Source: Planctomycetota bacterium (GTDB lineage: Bacteria > Planctomycetota > Planctomycetia > Planctomycetales > Planctomycetaceae). Taken from it: a DNA stretch of 37,954 nucleotides. Positions 1-10,020 of the stretch are shown in pieces. The stretch's first letter is position 1. Each line of letters opens with the position of its first letter. The notes under the pieces are model-generated. The model did not search any database. It was not told the DNA's origin and saw only the letters and a list, made by a program, of their open reading frames with translations. The stretch spans positions 1-37,954 of the forward strand of contig QWQF01000073.1 in the NCBI GenBank assembly GCA_003669125.1, in the 5' to 3' direction. The position numbers and the translations under genes are program-made.

Positions 1-118
1 AAAATCAGTGATGACTGATGCGACTTCTGCTCGATGGACGATATGCTGCGGGGACAATCACAACGTTTCAGTCGTCGGACTCAGTCGATCAGACATTGGC
101 CAAGTCGGAGATTCATTG

Positions 119-1456
119 ATGGCGACAACAACCTCGACACGGCGAGCGTTTCTGCAGGCTGGAGGCGTCACCCTCGGAGCCTTTGCAAACAGCCGGATGG
201 CACTTTCCGAGACCACGGCGGTCACACAAAATGTTCCTGCCAAGCGGGCCATTGTCCTCTTCCTGCAAGGGGGCTGTTCGCAGCTCGATACCTGGGACAT
301 GAAGCCGGGGGCTCCGGCGGAGTATCGGGGCGAGTTTGATTCCATCGCGACAGCGACGCCGGGGTATCGGCTGTGCGAACACATGCCGATGCTGGCCGCG
401 CGGACAAACCAATTCAATGTGCTGCGGAGCGTGCATCACGGAACGCCGAGTCATGAAGCCGCGATTCACTGGGTGCTGACTGGCTACGACTATCCGGGAG
501 CAAACACGACCACAAAGAACCGGAATGACAAGCCATCCGTCGGCTCGTTCGTGGCGAAAGTCAAAGGCCCCAGCCGTCCGGGATTGCCGGCCTATTTTTG
601 CGTGCCGGACAAAGGGCAGCTTGGCGATCGTGTGCGTTACGCCGACTCACACTTCTTGGGGATGGCGTACGCGCCGTTCGAGTCCGGTCCCATACCGGTC
701 GATGCCGAGTCGCCGTATCGAGTGCCGCAACCGTTGGTGATGTTTCGGGACATGCCGCTGACTCGCTTCTCGGACCGGCAGGGATTGTTGCAGCAGTTGG
801 ACAACTTCAAACGGGACGCGGATGCCACTGGCGTGATGACTGGCATGGACCAGTTCCGCCGCACAGCCCTCGAGATGATCAATCATCCGGTCACCCAAGC
901 TGCGATCGACCTCTCGAAAGAGACGCCCGAAACTCGGCAGCGATTCGGCAGCAACAAATTCGGCCAGAGAGTTTTGATGGCTCGGCGGTTGGCTGAGGCC
1001 GGCGTGCCATTCACGCTCGTGAACCTCGCCGACAATCAGGATTGGGACACGCACACCGACAACTTCAACGCGATGAAGACACGCCTGCTCCCGCTGCTCG
1101 ACCGAGCCGTCGCGACGCTGCTCGACGAATTGGCCGAACGTGGTCTGCTGGATTCGACGCTGGTCGCGGTCGTTTCGGAATTCGGCCGCACGCCAAAGAT
1201 CAACAACAACGTCGGCCGCGATCACTGGAGCGACGTGTTCTCCGTGATGCTCACCGGCGGCGGCCTCAAGACCGGCCAAGTGCTCGGCACCAGCAACGCT
1301 CGCGCAGAAATCCCGCAGGATCGCCCGATCCACTACAACGACGTTCTGGCCACGATCTATCGGCAACTCGGAGTCGAAACCGACCGAGTCTTCATGCACG
1401 AGGGACGGCCCGTGCCGATTCTGTATCAGGGAACTCCAATTCCTGAACTGATTTGA
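119..1456 (+). CDS. DUF1501 family secreted protein (copy A)
   Basis: A 445-residue protein of the DUF1501 family, which belongs to the alkaline-phosphatase-like fold group; its reaction is unknown. The start is placed at the ATG at 119 because GGAG lies 8 bp upstream and the protein then opens with a twin-arginine signal (TRRAFLQAG, Arg8-Arg9) followed by a hydrophobic stretch, implying folded export by Tat. The frame stays open back to position 8, but that extension has no signal character. Family hallmarks are visible: GGCSQLDTWD (about residues 51-60) and EFGRTPKINNNVGRDHW (about 354-370), the usual conserved histidine/aspartate-bearing segments. No cytochrome partner is adjacent, unlike the copy at 16498-17946. 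It is followed 25 bp later by rlmN on the same strand. The family assignment is firm; function and localisation are inference. Confidence 0.93.
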   Translation: MATTTSTRRAFLQAGGVTLGAFANSRMALSETTAVTQNVPAKRAIVLFLQGGCSQLDTWDMKPGAPAEYRGEFDSIATATPGYRLCEHMPMLAARTNQFNVLRSVHHGTPSHEAAIHWVLTGYDYPGANTTTKNRNDKPSVGSFVAKVKGPSRPGLPAYFCVPDKGQLGDRVRYADSHFLGMAYAPFESGPIPVDAESPYRVPQPLVMFRDMPLTRFSDRQGLLQQLDNFKRDADATGVMTGMDQFRRTALEMINHPVTQAAIDLSKETPETRQRFGSNKFGQRVLMARRLAEAGVPFTLVNLADNQDWDTHTDNFNAMKTRLLPLLDRAVATLLDELAERGLLDSTLVAVVSEFGRTPKINNNVGRDHWSDVFSVMLTGGGLKTGQVLGTSNARAEIPQDRPIHYNDVLATIYRQLGVETDRVFMHEGRPVPILYQGTPIPELI

Positions 1457-1481
1457 GCGACGCGGCACAGTCATCGTTGCG

Positions 1482-2603
<1,122 letters not shown>

Positions 2604-2610
2604 CACCCGA

Positions 2611-3450
2611 TCAATTGAGCTGCGGATCGAGTTTCTCGATCTCCCTCATGCGCTGCACTTCGTGAAACCGTTGCTCCGCAAGATCTCGGAGCGGCAAAGC
2701 GTCGGCACGCTCGAAACAGGAAATCGCCTCTCGCAACAAGCGGATCGCGCGGGGGAACTTGCCTTGCAGACGTCGCAACTCGGCAAGGTTCAGCAAGTCC
2801 GTCCCCTCACCGCACGCATCGAGCATCAGACGATGCAGTCGTCGCGATTGTTTCAGCCAGCGAATGCCGTCATCGAGTTCGCCCTGCGCGGCGGCCAGAA
2901 GACCGAGGTTGCCAGAGTCAGTGGCTTGGCCTTCGCGCGAGCCGCGCCATTCTTCGATGGCCAGCGCACGTCGCCACAGCGATTCCGCGAGTTCGAAATC
3001 CCGTTTCAAAAAGGCGTCACAACCACATCCGGTCAGATCGCACGCGAGACGACCGAGTTCATCGGCAGTCTGCTGGAGCGATGTGGAGGCCTGTCGCATT
3101 CGCCACTTCACGGACTGCTGCTGCCAAATCTCGGCCGCGCCCCACTGCCTTGATTGCCGATACACCGCCGCCAGATTGTGACAGGCAGCTTCGGTCAATT
3201 CGGCATCGTGGCTCGTCAGACCAATTTGCAGCAGTGCTCGGAATTGCTTGGCCGGCTCACCAAGCTCGCCACGAGCAAACAACAGGCCCGCAGATTCCAC
3301 TTGCTCGCTGAAATCGCATCTCGTGAGGACGAGCTTCGACCAGCGTGATTCGTGGGGCAGATCTTCGACCTGCGATGCATGGGGGAGCAGGCGAAAATCC
3401 TGTCCAATGGGGATGCCGGATTGTTGAGTCACCGTCGTAACGCTCCGCAA
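2611..3450 (-). CDS. Tetratricopeptide-repeat-like cytoplasmic protein
   Basis: A protein of up to 279 residues, rich in Leu, Arg, Glu and Gln, with helical-hairpin repeats of TPR type. Segments around residues 90-125 (ACHNLAAVYRQSRQWGAAEI), 150-185 (AESLWRRALAIEEWRGSREG) and 185-250 show the alternating small/large pattern of TPR A and B helices, including GNLGLLAAAQGELDDGIRWL. No signal peptide or membrane segment is visible, so it is probably a cytoplasmic scaffold. The frame has no upstream ATG before an in-frame stop. The first usable start is TTG at 3450, with no clear ribosome binding site; an internal GTG about seven codons later is possible. It converges on rlmN. The TPR assignment rests on pattern and the function is unknown. 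Confidence 0.72.
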   Translation of the reverse strand: MRSVTTVTQQSGIPIGQDFRLLPHASQVEDLPHESRWSKLVLTRCDFSEQVESAGLLFARGELGEPAKQFRALLQIGLTSHDAELTEAACHNLAAVYRQSRQWGAAEIWQQQSVKWRMRQASTSLQQTADELGRLACDLTGCGCDAFLKRDFELAESLWRRALAIEEWRGSREGQATDSGNLGLLAAAQGELDDGIRWLKQSRRLHRLMLDACGEGTDLLNLAELRRLQGKFPRAIRLLREAISCFERADALPLRDLAEQRFHEVQRMREIEKLDPQLN

Positions 3451-3521
3451 GAGGAATGAATCCGAGAGCGAGCGTGCGTGGCATCACCAAGTCGGCAACA
3501 GATTACAGGGTTTTCCGATCA

Positions 3522-3535
3522 CGTCAACTTTGACG
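3522..3535. promoter_or_regulatory. Possible operator: palindrome CGTCAA-CT-TTGACG
   Basis: A perfect 6-bp inverted repeat with a 2-bp centre lies in the roughly 200-bp region between the divergent TPR and STAS genes. Its right arm, TTGACG, resembles a -35 hexamer, and ACGGTT is repeated directly just after it. This could be a regulator site overlapping a promoter for the STAS gene. It is short enough to be chance, and no matching -10 box is convincing. Confidence 0.25.
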
Positions 3536-3654
3536 GTTGTAACGGTTATTCGATTGAGCCTCCGCCGCTTGCAGGCGTCCTTTGGCCAGCCATAACATCT
3601 CCACCAGTTTCTGGTTTTGAACTTGGCAATTGCTTGGCGACCGAAAGGTCCACC

Positions 3655-4041
3655 ATGTTTGACACTGAAGATGACCGCATTGACCCCGCCCAAAGCTTCG
3701 AACTGAAGTGGCAAGGGAGTTGCGTCGTGGTGATTCCGGCCGCCTGCGTGGAAGCCATGCGGTGGGATTTGATCGAACCGACAACGGCAATCATCCTGGG
3801 ACCACTGAGGGAGCAAAAGGTGCCGATGGTCGTTTTCGATTTGAGCAACGTCGCGTATTTCGGCTCTGTGTTTTTGGCGTTGCTGTTGCGTTGTCACAAG
3901 CTGGTCAACAGTCGTGGCGGCGAGCTGGTCCTATGCGGCCCCAGTGCGATGGCTCGCGAACTCTTGAGGGTCACGTCGCTGGACACACTCTGGGCAATCT
4001 ATGATTCTCGCGAGGAAGCGCTCATCGCGTTGGCCGCTTAA
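3655..4041 (+). CDS. STAS-domain protein (anti-anti-sigma factor-like)
   Basis: A 128-residue single-domain STAS protein. STAS proteins of the SpoIIAA/RsbV type bind anti-sigma kinases and are controlled by phosphorylation of a conserved serine. Here the core [19 protein letters not shown] (about residues 59-77) matches the family pattern, with Ser71 in the phospho-acceptor position. The strand-helix sequence continues through [15 protein letters not shown]. The start at 3655 is chosen because AAAGG lies about 7 bp upstream; the frame is open further upstream but carries no recognisable domain. No kinase, phosphatase or sigma gene is adjacent, so the partners must be encoded elsewhere. It is followed 54 bp later by the LOG-family gene. 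Confidence 0.85.
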   Translation: MFDTEDDRIDPAQSFELKWQGSCVVVIPAACVEAMRWDLIEPTTAIILGPLREQKVPMVVFDLSNVAYFGSVFLALLLRCHKLVNSRGGELVLCGPSAMARELLRVTSLDTLWAIYDSREEALIALAA

Positions 4042-4095
4042 CGATCGACCGAGTCCGGCGCTTCTTCTTGGACATGAAACGCTACGGAAGCTCAC

Positions 4096-5244
4096 ATGAT
4101 GGATCGACCGAGAACTCCCGACGAATTCGACCCCTCGCAGTCCGTTCAAGAAATCTTGTCATCGCCGCTGGAGGAACAACCGCGAGCTTCGGCTCCGCAG
4201 GATCTCGCGGCACGCATGGCCGACGAACTTCCAGACAATGTTTTTGATCCCGATCCGGCGGAGTTCGCTCGACAACCGCGTCCGCCAGTCACTCTGGAAT
4301 CGTTGATTGCCGGCATCAAACAGGATGCCGACAAGTTGGCTCGCGACAACGCAGCCTTGGGGGACGTGAAGATCCTGGCCCGCGCGCTGAAAGAGTTGCG
4401 TTACGCCTTCAAGATCTTCACACCGTACCGGCAGCACCGAAAGGTGACGGTCTTCGGTTCGGCGCGGACCAAGCCGGATCATCCCAGCTATCAGCAGTCG
4501 GTCGACTTCGGCCGCCGCATGGCGGCACTCGGCTGGATGATCCTGACCGGCGCGGGTGGCGGCATCATGGAGGGTGCTCACGTCGGTGCCGGCCGCGACA
4601 TGGCGATGGGCGTCAACATCATGCTCCCGTTTGAGCAGGCCGCGAATCCAATCATTCTCAACGACCACAAGCTCATCAATCTGAAATACTTCTTCACGCG
4701 CAAACTGCTGTTCGTCAAAGAAGTCAGCGCGATCGTGTTGTTTCCGGGCGGCTTCGGAACGCAAGACGAATGCTTCGAGACACTGACGCTGGTTCAAACC
4801 GGCAAGCACGAACTGATGCCGATTGTCTGCGTCGACGATCCCACCAATGACTACTGGAAAAAATGGCGGAAGTATCTTCAGGACGAATTGCTCTCCGAGG
4901 GGCTGATCTCTCCGGAGGACTTGTCGCTGTTCAAAGTGACCAACAGTGTGGATGCCGCGATCGAAGAGATCCTGCACTTTTTCCGCGCTTACCACAGCAT
5001 GAGATTTGTGCGCGGCCAATTGTTCGTGCGGCTGAACCTTTCAGTTTCTGATGATCTGCTGACGCGGTTGAACGACGAGTTTTCCGACTTGCTGGAATCC
5101 GGCCGCATCGACCGCGCGACCGCGCATCGCTTGGAGTCAGACGAACCAGACACGCTGGAACTGCCGCGGCTGACTCTGACTTTTGACCGCAAGAAAGTCG
5201 GCCGCCTGCGTCAGATGGTGGATGTGCTCAACAATGAAGCGTGA
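4096..5244 (+). CDS. LOG family (TIGR00730-type) Rossmann-fold protein
   Basis: A 382-residue member of the LOG / 'lysine decarboxylase-like' family. Characterised short members are cytokinin-nucleoside 5'-monophosphate phosphoribohydrolases, and PpnN-type members cleave nucleotide monophosphates. Visible motifs are VFGSARTKP (about 119-127), [11 protein letters not shown] (151-161) and the signature PGGFGTQDE (217-225), which holds the catalytic Arg/Glu-type pocket. A preceding region of about 115 residues, mostly charged and helical, and a C-terminal tail of about 85 residues make it longer than the minimal enzyme. GGAAG lies 5 bp before the first ATG; a second ATG follows immediately. It converges on the ClpP-like gene with a 17-bp gap. 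The substrate is not assignable from sequence; it should not be called lysine decarboxylase. Confidence 0.9.
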   Translation: MMDRPRTPDEFDPSQSVQEILSSPLEEQPRASAPQDLAARMADELPDNVFDPDPAEFARQPRPPVTLESLIAGIKQDADKLARDNAALGDVKILARALKELRYAFKIFTPYRQHRKVTVFGSARTKPDHPSYQQSVDFGRRMAALGWMILTGAGGGIMEGAHVGAGRDMAMGVNIMLPFEQAANPIILNDHKLINLKYFFTRKLLFVKEVSAIVLFPGGFGTQDECFETLTLVQTGKHELMPIVCVDDPTNDYWKKWRKYLQDELLSEGLISPEDLSLFKVTNSVDAAIEEILHFFRAYHSMRFVRGQLFVRLNLSVSDDLLTRLNDEFSDLLESGRIDRATAHRLESDEPDTLELPRLTLTFDRKKVGRLRQMVDVLNNEA

Positions 5245-5261
5245 GCGGCTGAGCGACCCAA

Positions 5262-5900
5262 CTATTTCTTCTCGCGAATTTGCGACCACACGTCGCCGCC
5301 GAAGAGGTCAATCATTTCGGCCAACCCCTCCGCAACGAACTCAGGGCCGGACACGAATCGCCCCGGCCGAGTCCACGTCTGCAGCTTCTCTGGGTCAACC
5401 CCCAACATACGAACCAGAAGTCCATCCATGTCGGTCTCCAGCAGCTTGAAGTGCCGGGTCCACTCGGCCGCTTCTTCCAGCCGCACCTCCTCTTCGCTTT
5501 GCCAACGAATCGGGTGAAACAGCAGGGTCGAATGGGGCGTGACGAATCGTCGCTCACACGCCGCAAACGGCAGGATCGTCGCCGAGGAACATTCCCCCGC
5601 GACAACTCCGACGGCTCTCAATCCGCGCAGCTTGATGAGCGTCGCCAACGCCAGCCCGCAATAAATGCTGCCGCCACCGCTGTCGAAGAAAATCGTCCCG
5701 CGGCTGTTGCGAGGCACCTCCAACAACTGTTGAAACAGCTCAGTTTGCTTGTCGGTCAAGTCGCCGAAGATCCCCGCCTCCCACTCGCTGTCCTTTGCGG
5801 AGGACGACAACGCCCAAGCTCCGGGCGGCGGGTACGGCGACAAACGCGAGGACTCGGACTCAGTAGCCTGACCGGTGTGACGACTCTTCTTGCGGATCAT
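5262..5900 (-). CDS. ClpP/crotonase-superfamily serine peptidase-like protein
   Basis: A predicted 212-residue protein with the ClpP/crotonase fold, closest in pattern to the SDH_sah/SppA-like group. Segment [19 protein letters not shown] (about 71-89) matches the ClpP oxyanion and handle region. [14 protein letters not shown] (101-114) places a nucleophile serine at 105/106, and [11 protein letters not shown] (121-131) supplies the active-site histidine (His129). [13 protein letters not shown] (187-199) is where the third residue, an aspartate, is expected. The start is set at the ATG at 5900, which has GAAGG 6 bp upstream. The frame is also open to a GTG at 5987 with no good ribosome binding site. 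No signal peptide or membrane segment is evident. The target is unknown; it is not a canonical housekeeping ClpP, because the N-terminal part and flanking motifs differ. Confidence 0.8.
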   Translation of the reverse strand: MIRKKSRHTGQATESESSRLSPYPPPGAWALSSSAKDSEWEAGIFGDLTDKQTELFQQLLEVPRNSRGTIFFDSGGGSIYCGLALATLIKLRGLRAVGVVAGECSSATILPFAACERRFVTPHSTLLFHPIRWQSEEEVRLEEAAEWTRHFKLLETDMDGLLVRMLGVDPEKLQTWTRPGRFVSGPEFVAEGLAEMIDLFGGDVWSQIREKK

Positions 5901-6010
5901 GGAAACCTTCAATTCAACGTAGCCCTCATCGCTCCACGCGATGAGCCGAATGACCAAATCACGTCGGTGAAGCGTTCTGCTCGTCACGCGAAGTGATGAC
6001 GACTACTTGG

Positions 6011-7237
6011 CTATTCGATGCAGTACAGCGAGTCTGTTCCGCGAATCAGCATCCGGCCTTGGCTGATCGCTGGGGAAGCGAAGGTGTCCTCGTCGAGATT
6101 ATTTTCCGCGACGACTTCCAGCTTCGGCCCGGGCTTGATGACTTTCATCAGTCCTTGATCGTCCAAAAAGTAGACAAGCCCATTGGCCGTCACCAGCGAC
6201 GCCGAGTAATGCGTCCCGAGCTTCTCCTGCCATTGAATCGCCCCCGACACCGCGTCGTAGCAAGTTCCCACTCCCTTATCCGAGACGATCAAAAAATAAT
6301 CACCGCACGCGATCGGCGACGGAACATAGCTATCGTTTTTCGTGTAGTGCCATTTCACATGCGACTCATTGGTGATCTTGCCGCTGCCGCGCGGGTCGAT
6401 GGCCATGACGTGATGATCCGGGAAACCGCCGGTCATGAAAATCAGCCCCTTGTTGTAGACCAGCGATGCGACGAACTGCTCGGTGGGACCGTCGAGCATC
6501 CAAATCTGCTTGCCGGTGTGCGGGTCGTAGCTGGCGACACACTTGCTGCCCGACAGCATCATCTGCGTGCGGCCGTCGATCTCTCGGATGATCGGCGTGC
6601 AGTAGCTGCGAGTCTTGTACTCGCGCGGAGTCTTCCAGACGGTCTCGCCGTTCGTTCGCTTCAAGGCCGTCAGGTACGACTCGCCGTCGTGATCGCCGTT
6701 GACGATCAACAAATCCTTGAACACGACCGGCGACGAACAGAACCCATGCACCGATTTGAACACTCCCGGCCGAGTCTGCCAGAGCAGCTTACCATCGAAG
6801 TCATATGCCGCGACCAGCATGTCCTTCTGGTCGAGAAATGAAACGTAAACTTTCTCGCCATCCGTCACCGGCGTCCCGCTGGCCCAACTGTTGAGATGAT
6901 GCTTCTTTTCGAGCGGCGTCTCGACGACGACTTTCTCCCACAGCAGCTTGCCGGTGGCAAAGTCGAGACACATCAGCACGCGGCTCGGCTGATCGCCGGT
7001 GTTGGCTCCAATCAGGAACACGCGATTGCCAAACACGACTGGCGACGAATGCCCGCCGTAGGGAATCTTGACCTTCCAGGCAACGTGCTCGGTCTCGCTC
7101 CAAGTCACCGGGACTTTGGTCTCGCCACTGGAACCGTCGCCGCGCGGCCCGCGCCAGCCCGGCCAATTCTCGGTTTGGCCGAGCGACACGAAACCACACC
7201 ACACCAACAATCCACACACAACAGATCGCGTTTGCAT
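6011..7237 (-). CDS. Secreted PQQ-like beta-propeller repeat protein (copy 1)
   Basis: A 408-residue exported protein built of PQQ-like (PF13360/PF13570-type) blades. The start at 7237 has AAAGG 6 bp upstream and yields a signal peptide (MQTRSVVCGLLVWCGFVSLGQ). The mature protein opens with WPGWRGPRGDG, the usual beginning of planctomycete propellers. Repeats carry the blade signature of alternating strand and 'G-x-x-x-W' (LDFATGKLLWEK, YDFDGKLLWQT, LKRTNGETVWKT, YDPHTGKQIWML, YDAVSGAIQWQE). No PQQ-binding dehydrogenase catalytic residues are recognised, so it may be a scaffold rather than an enzyme. The reading frame stays open upstream to 7939, but that part is antisense to the GTPase gene and is rejected. 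It is divergent from the MnmE-like gene. Confidence 0.88.
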   Translation of the reverse strand: MQTRSVVCGLLVWCGFVSLGQTENWPGWRGPRGDGSSGETKVPVTWSETEHVAWKVKIPYGGHSSPVVFGNRVFLIGANTGDQPSRVLMCLDFATGKLLWEKVVVETPLEKKHHLNSWASGTPVTDGEKVYVSFLDQKDMLVAAYDFDGKLLWQTRPGVFKSVHGFCSSPVVFKDLLIVNGDHDGESYLTALKRTNGETVWKTPREYKTRSYCTPIIREIDGRTQMMLSGSKCVASYDPHTGKQIWMLDGPTEQFVASLVYNKGLIFMTGGFPDHHVMAIDPRGSGKITNESHVKWHYTKNDSYVPSPIACGDYFLIVSDKGVGTCYDAVSGAIQWQEKLGTHYSASLVTANGLVYFLDDQGLMKVIKPGPKLEVVAENNLDEDTFASPAISQGRMLIRGTDSLYCIE

Positions 7238-7362
7238 GAGTAACCTTTCCGATCTGAAAACTGGAATCCCGCGACACCGGAACATCATGGCGTTTTCGGG
7301 GACGGTCTCGCCAGTCACCACGTAGGTTTGAATTCCCGGCTCGAACCATCCAGCATCCGTCC

Positions 7363-8445
7363 ATGACCACTTTCCCGTTGACCGCTGCTGTGTGGACGCC
7401 GTCCGGCCGAGGGGCCGTGTCGACGATTCGCGTACGCGGCGATCTCGCAACGCTGTCTGAGGGGATCGCTGGCATCTTTCAAGCGGCGAGTGGTCGCTCG
7501 CTGGAGGAGACGCCGCTGCAACGAATCTGCTTCGGCCAGTGGGGACGCGATGCGGCCGAGGATGTCGTCGTCTGCCGCACTGGACCGGACGCTTGCGAGA
7601 TTCATTGCCACGGCGGCGACACGGCCGTGCGGCGGATTCTGGCTGACTTGCAACGTCTCGGCAGTGAGGTCGTCGATTGGCGGTCTCAACTCGAAGCTGA
7701 GCGAGGTGTGTGGGATCGCGAGCACGCGGACGCGCTCTCGCGAGCGACCACTCTGCGATCCGCCGGTTGGATCGCAGTTCAGGTTGGCCGAATGGAACGA
7801 GCGATCGCGGAACTGACCGAACTGGTCGCCGGCGGGCAGCGCGAACCTGCAGCCTCGCGGGCGAACGAGATGTTGGCGTGGGCGAATTTCGGTTCGCATC
7901 TGACTCGGCCGTGGGAGGTCGTGTTGGCAGGGCGGCCAAACGTCGGCAAGTCGAGCCTCATCAACACGCTCGTCGGGTTTGAGCGTTCGATCGTGTTCGA
8001 CCAGCCGGGGACGACGCGTGATGTCGTCACTGCCGACACGGTGCTCGACGGCTGGGCGATTCGGCTGAGTGACACGGCGGGGCAGCGCGGCTCGGCCCAA
8101 GACCTCGAAGCAGCCGGCATCGCGCGAGCACGCGAAGCGTTCGCAGCGGCCGACGCGCGGTTGCTGTTGTTCGATATCAGCCAGCCACCTCACGCCGACG
8201 ATTGGCAATTGCTCGCCGAATGGCCAGACGCGATTGTCGTTGCGCACAAAGTTGATTTGCCGGACGCTTGGGGTGAAGCGTTGCCGAAGCAGGCGATCCG
8301 TGTGTCGTCGTTGCAGGGCACGGGACTGAGAGAGTTGTCGTCGATCATCGTGGCTCGGCTGGTGCCGACGTTGCCGCCCGATGAGGCGGTGACCCCGTTG
8401 ACCGACCGCCAGCGATCCGAGCTGACGGCATTGACTCGTCCCTGA
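7363..8445 (+). CDS. MnmE-like tRNA-modification GTPase, C-terminally short
   Basis: A 360-residue protein with the architecture of MnmE, which with MnmG modifies U34 of tRNAs using 5,10-methylene-THF. Residues 5-100 match the MnmE N-domain (AVWTPSGRGAVSTIRVRG; CEIHCHGGDTAVRRIL). The G domain has G1 GRPNVGKSS (190-198), G2 GTTRD (216-220), G3 DTAG (237-240), G4 HKVD (295-298; usually NKxD) and G5 SS (315-316). It ends at residue 360, just after the TDRQ segment. The final helices and the C-terminal C-x-G-K tail of MnmE are therefore absent, and canonical MnmE is about 450 residues. Translating the next 130 bp in the three forward frames shows no such tail. The central helical region is also short. 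It may be a diverged paralogue; a full-length mnmE could exist elsewhere. Confidence 0.82.
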   Translation: MTTFPLTAAVWTPSGRGAVSTIRVRGDLATLSEGIAGIFQAASGRSLEETPLQRICFGQWGRDAAEDVVVCRTGPDACEIHCHGGDTAVRRILADLQRLGSEVVDWRSQLEAERGVWDREHADALSRATTLRSAGWIAVQVGRMERAIAELTELVAGGQREPAASRANEMLAWANFGSHLTRPWEVVLAGRPNVGKSSLINTLVGFERSIVFDQPGTTRDVVTADTVLDGWAIRLSDTAGQRGSAQDLEAAGIARAREAFAAADARLLLFDISQPPHADDWQLLAEWPDAIVVAHKVDLPDAWGEALPKQAIRVSSLQGTGLRELSSIIVARLVPTLPPDEAVTPLTDRQRSELTALTRP

Positions 8446-8574
8446 TGCCGTCCTTTTTCAACGACAGAGTCGCCTCCTGACGAGCTGGCCAGAGACGAAG
8501 ATGTTGCGAGACCCAGCCAACCTCGATACTTTGGCGATGTTTGATGCGTTCGTCGGTCACAAGAGGTTTCGGCC

Positions 8575-10005
8575 ATGCTGACCATTTCCGGATCGGAGTC
8601 GCGTTTTTGCGACGGCTTGTCTCGCCGCAATTGCCTGCAAATCGGCGGACTGGCGTTGGGCGGACTGGCTCTGCCGGAAATCCTGCGAGCAGAAGCGACG
8701 AACGCCGTCGGCCGGTCGTCGAGTTCCACGCGAACGGCCAAAGGCATCATCATGGTGCTGTTACCCGGCGGGCCGACCCACTTGGACACGGTCGATTTGA
8801 AACCTGACGCTCCGGCCGAAATCCGCGGCGAGTTCCGGCCGATCGCGACGAAGCAGCCGGGAGTCGAAATCTGCGAGCTGTTGCCGAAGCTGGCCGGCAT
8901 CGCAGACAAACTGACAATCATCCGCTCGTTGGTCGGGTTTCGTGACGATCACAACACGCATTGGTGCTCGACCGGCTGGGAGTCGCATCCGGCCATGGAA
9001 TCGTCCCCAATCATCGCGGGATATCCGCCGGGCGATTGGCCGTCGATGGGTTCGATCCTCTCCAAACAACTCGGCCCGCGAGTCACCGGCGTCCCGCCCG
9101 CCGTGGATCTGACGCCGATTGCTCCCGATGCGCGATTCATCCTCCGCACGCCGCCGACGCAGCCTGGTTATCTCGGATCGGCTCACGCGGGATTCGAGGT
9201 CGAGGCCGTTGATCGGCGAAACATTCAACTCAATGGCACGACGCTCAATCGCGTGTCCGACCGCCGAGCGTTGTTGAACAGCTTCGATCGCTTTCGCCGA
9301 GAGGTCGATCAAGTGGGTTCCACCGACGGCATCGACGAGTTTCATCGGCAAGCGTTCGAGGTGCTCACGTCGCCGCGACTCGCCGAGGCGCTCGATCTCA
9401 GCCGAGAAGACGCCGCCACTCGTGGCCGATACGGCCTGAATCGTGCCTACCCCAACGAGCGCGACGGCAAGACGTTTCTGGACCAATTCCTGTTGGCTCG
9501 CCGAGCCATCGAAGCGGGTGCTCGCTGCGTCACGCTCGCCTTCTGCCGGTATCCGTTCGGGCGGATGCTCAAGGGGGACTACAACTGGGACTGGCACAAG
9601 GACATCTTCAACGAAGCTCGCGGAGCGCTGCCGCTGCTCGATCTGGGATTGTCAGCGCTGATCGAAGATCTCGACGCGCGGGGCATGCTGGACGACGTCG
9701 CCGTCGTCGTCTGGGGCGAATTCGGACGCACCCCAAAGATCAACCAGAACGCCGGCCGCGATCATTGGCCGCGAGTCTGCAGCGCGCTCGTGGCCGGTGG
9801 CGGCATGCGTCACGGACAAGTGCTCGGCTCAACCACTCGCTGGGGCGAGGAACCGCTGACTCGCCCGGTTCACTTCCGCGACGTCTTCGCCTCGCTGTAC
9901 CAACGGCTCGGCATCGACGTCGCCACAACGCAATTCACCGACCGCGCCGGCCGGCCGCAATACCTTGTCGGCGATCACCGGCCGCTACCGGAGTTGATTG
10001 GCTAA
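8575..10005 (+). CDS. DUF1501 family secreted protein (copy B)
   Basis: A 476-residue DUF1501 protein. An N-terminal SRRNCLQIGG (Arg17-Arg18) followed by a hydrophobic run indicates Tat export. Family motifs are LPGGPTHLDTVDLKPDAP (about 61-78) and EFGRTPKINQNAGRDHW starting near residue 382. AGAGG about 10 bp upstream supports the start. It begins a plus-strand cluster continuing with the metallo-beta-lactamase (97 bp downstream, separated by a strong palindrome), another DUF1501 copy and a Rid protein. It resembles copies A and C (motif style HLDTxDLKP, GRDHxP) more than copy D at 16498-17946. The reaction is unknown for the family. Confidence 0.93.
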   Translation: MLTISGSESRFCDGLSRRNCLQIGGLALGGLALPEILRAEATNAVGRSSSSTRTAKGIIMVLLPGGPTHLDTVDLKPDAPAEIRGEFRPIATKQPGVEICELLPKLAGIADKLTIIRSLVGFRDDHNTHWCSTGWESHPAMESSPIIAGYPPGDWPSMGSILSKQLGPRVTGVPPAVDLTPIAPDARFILRTPPTQPGYLGSAHAGFEVEAVDRRNIQLNGTTLNRVSDRRALLNSFDRFRREVDQVGSTDGIDEFHRQAFEVLTSPRLAEALDLSREDAATRGRYGLNRAYPNERDGKTFLDQFLLARRAIEAGARCVTLAFCRYPFGRMLKGDYNWDWHKDIFNEARGALPLLDLGLSALIEDLDARGMLDDVAVVVWGEFGRTPKINQNAGRDHWPRVCSALVAGGGMRHGQVLGSTTRWGEEPLTRPVHFRDVFASLYQRLGIDVATTQFTDRAGRPQYLVGDHRPLPELIG

Positions 10006-10020
10006 CGCGATTTCACAACA

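Noticed and set aside
3478-3654. 59-codon N-terminal extension of the STAS gene
   Set aside because: No ribosome binding site, and the residues are Pro/Ser-rich without a domain; the ATG at 3655 has AAAGG in place.
5280-6841. Two long plus-strand frames (5280-5996, 5993-6841)
   Set aside because: They lie opposite the ClpP-like and PQQ-like genes, are Arg-rich without motifs, and have no ribosome binding sites.
7238-7939. Upstream extension of the PQQ-like frame to 642 codons
   Set aside because: The extension is antisense to the MnmE-like gene and Arg/Pro/Ser-rich, and the signal peptide with its ribosome binding site sits at 7237.
8446-8574. Possible frameshifted MnmE C-terminus
   Set aside because: All three forward frames were translated by eye; none contains the C-x-G-K tail or the preceding conserved helix.
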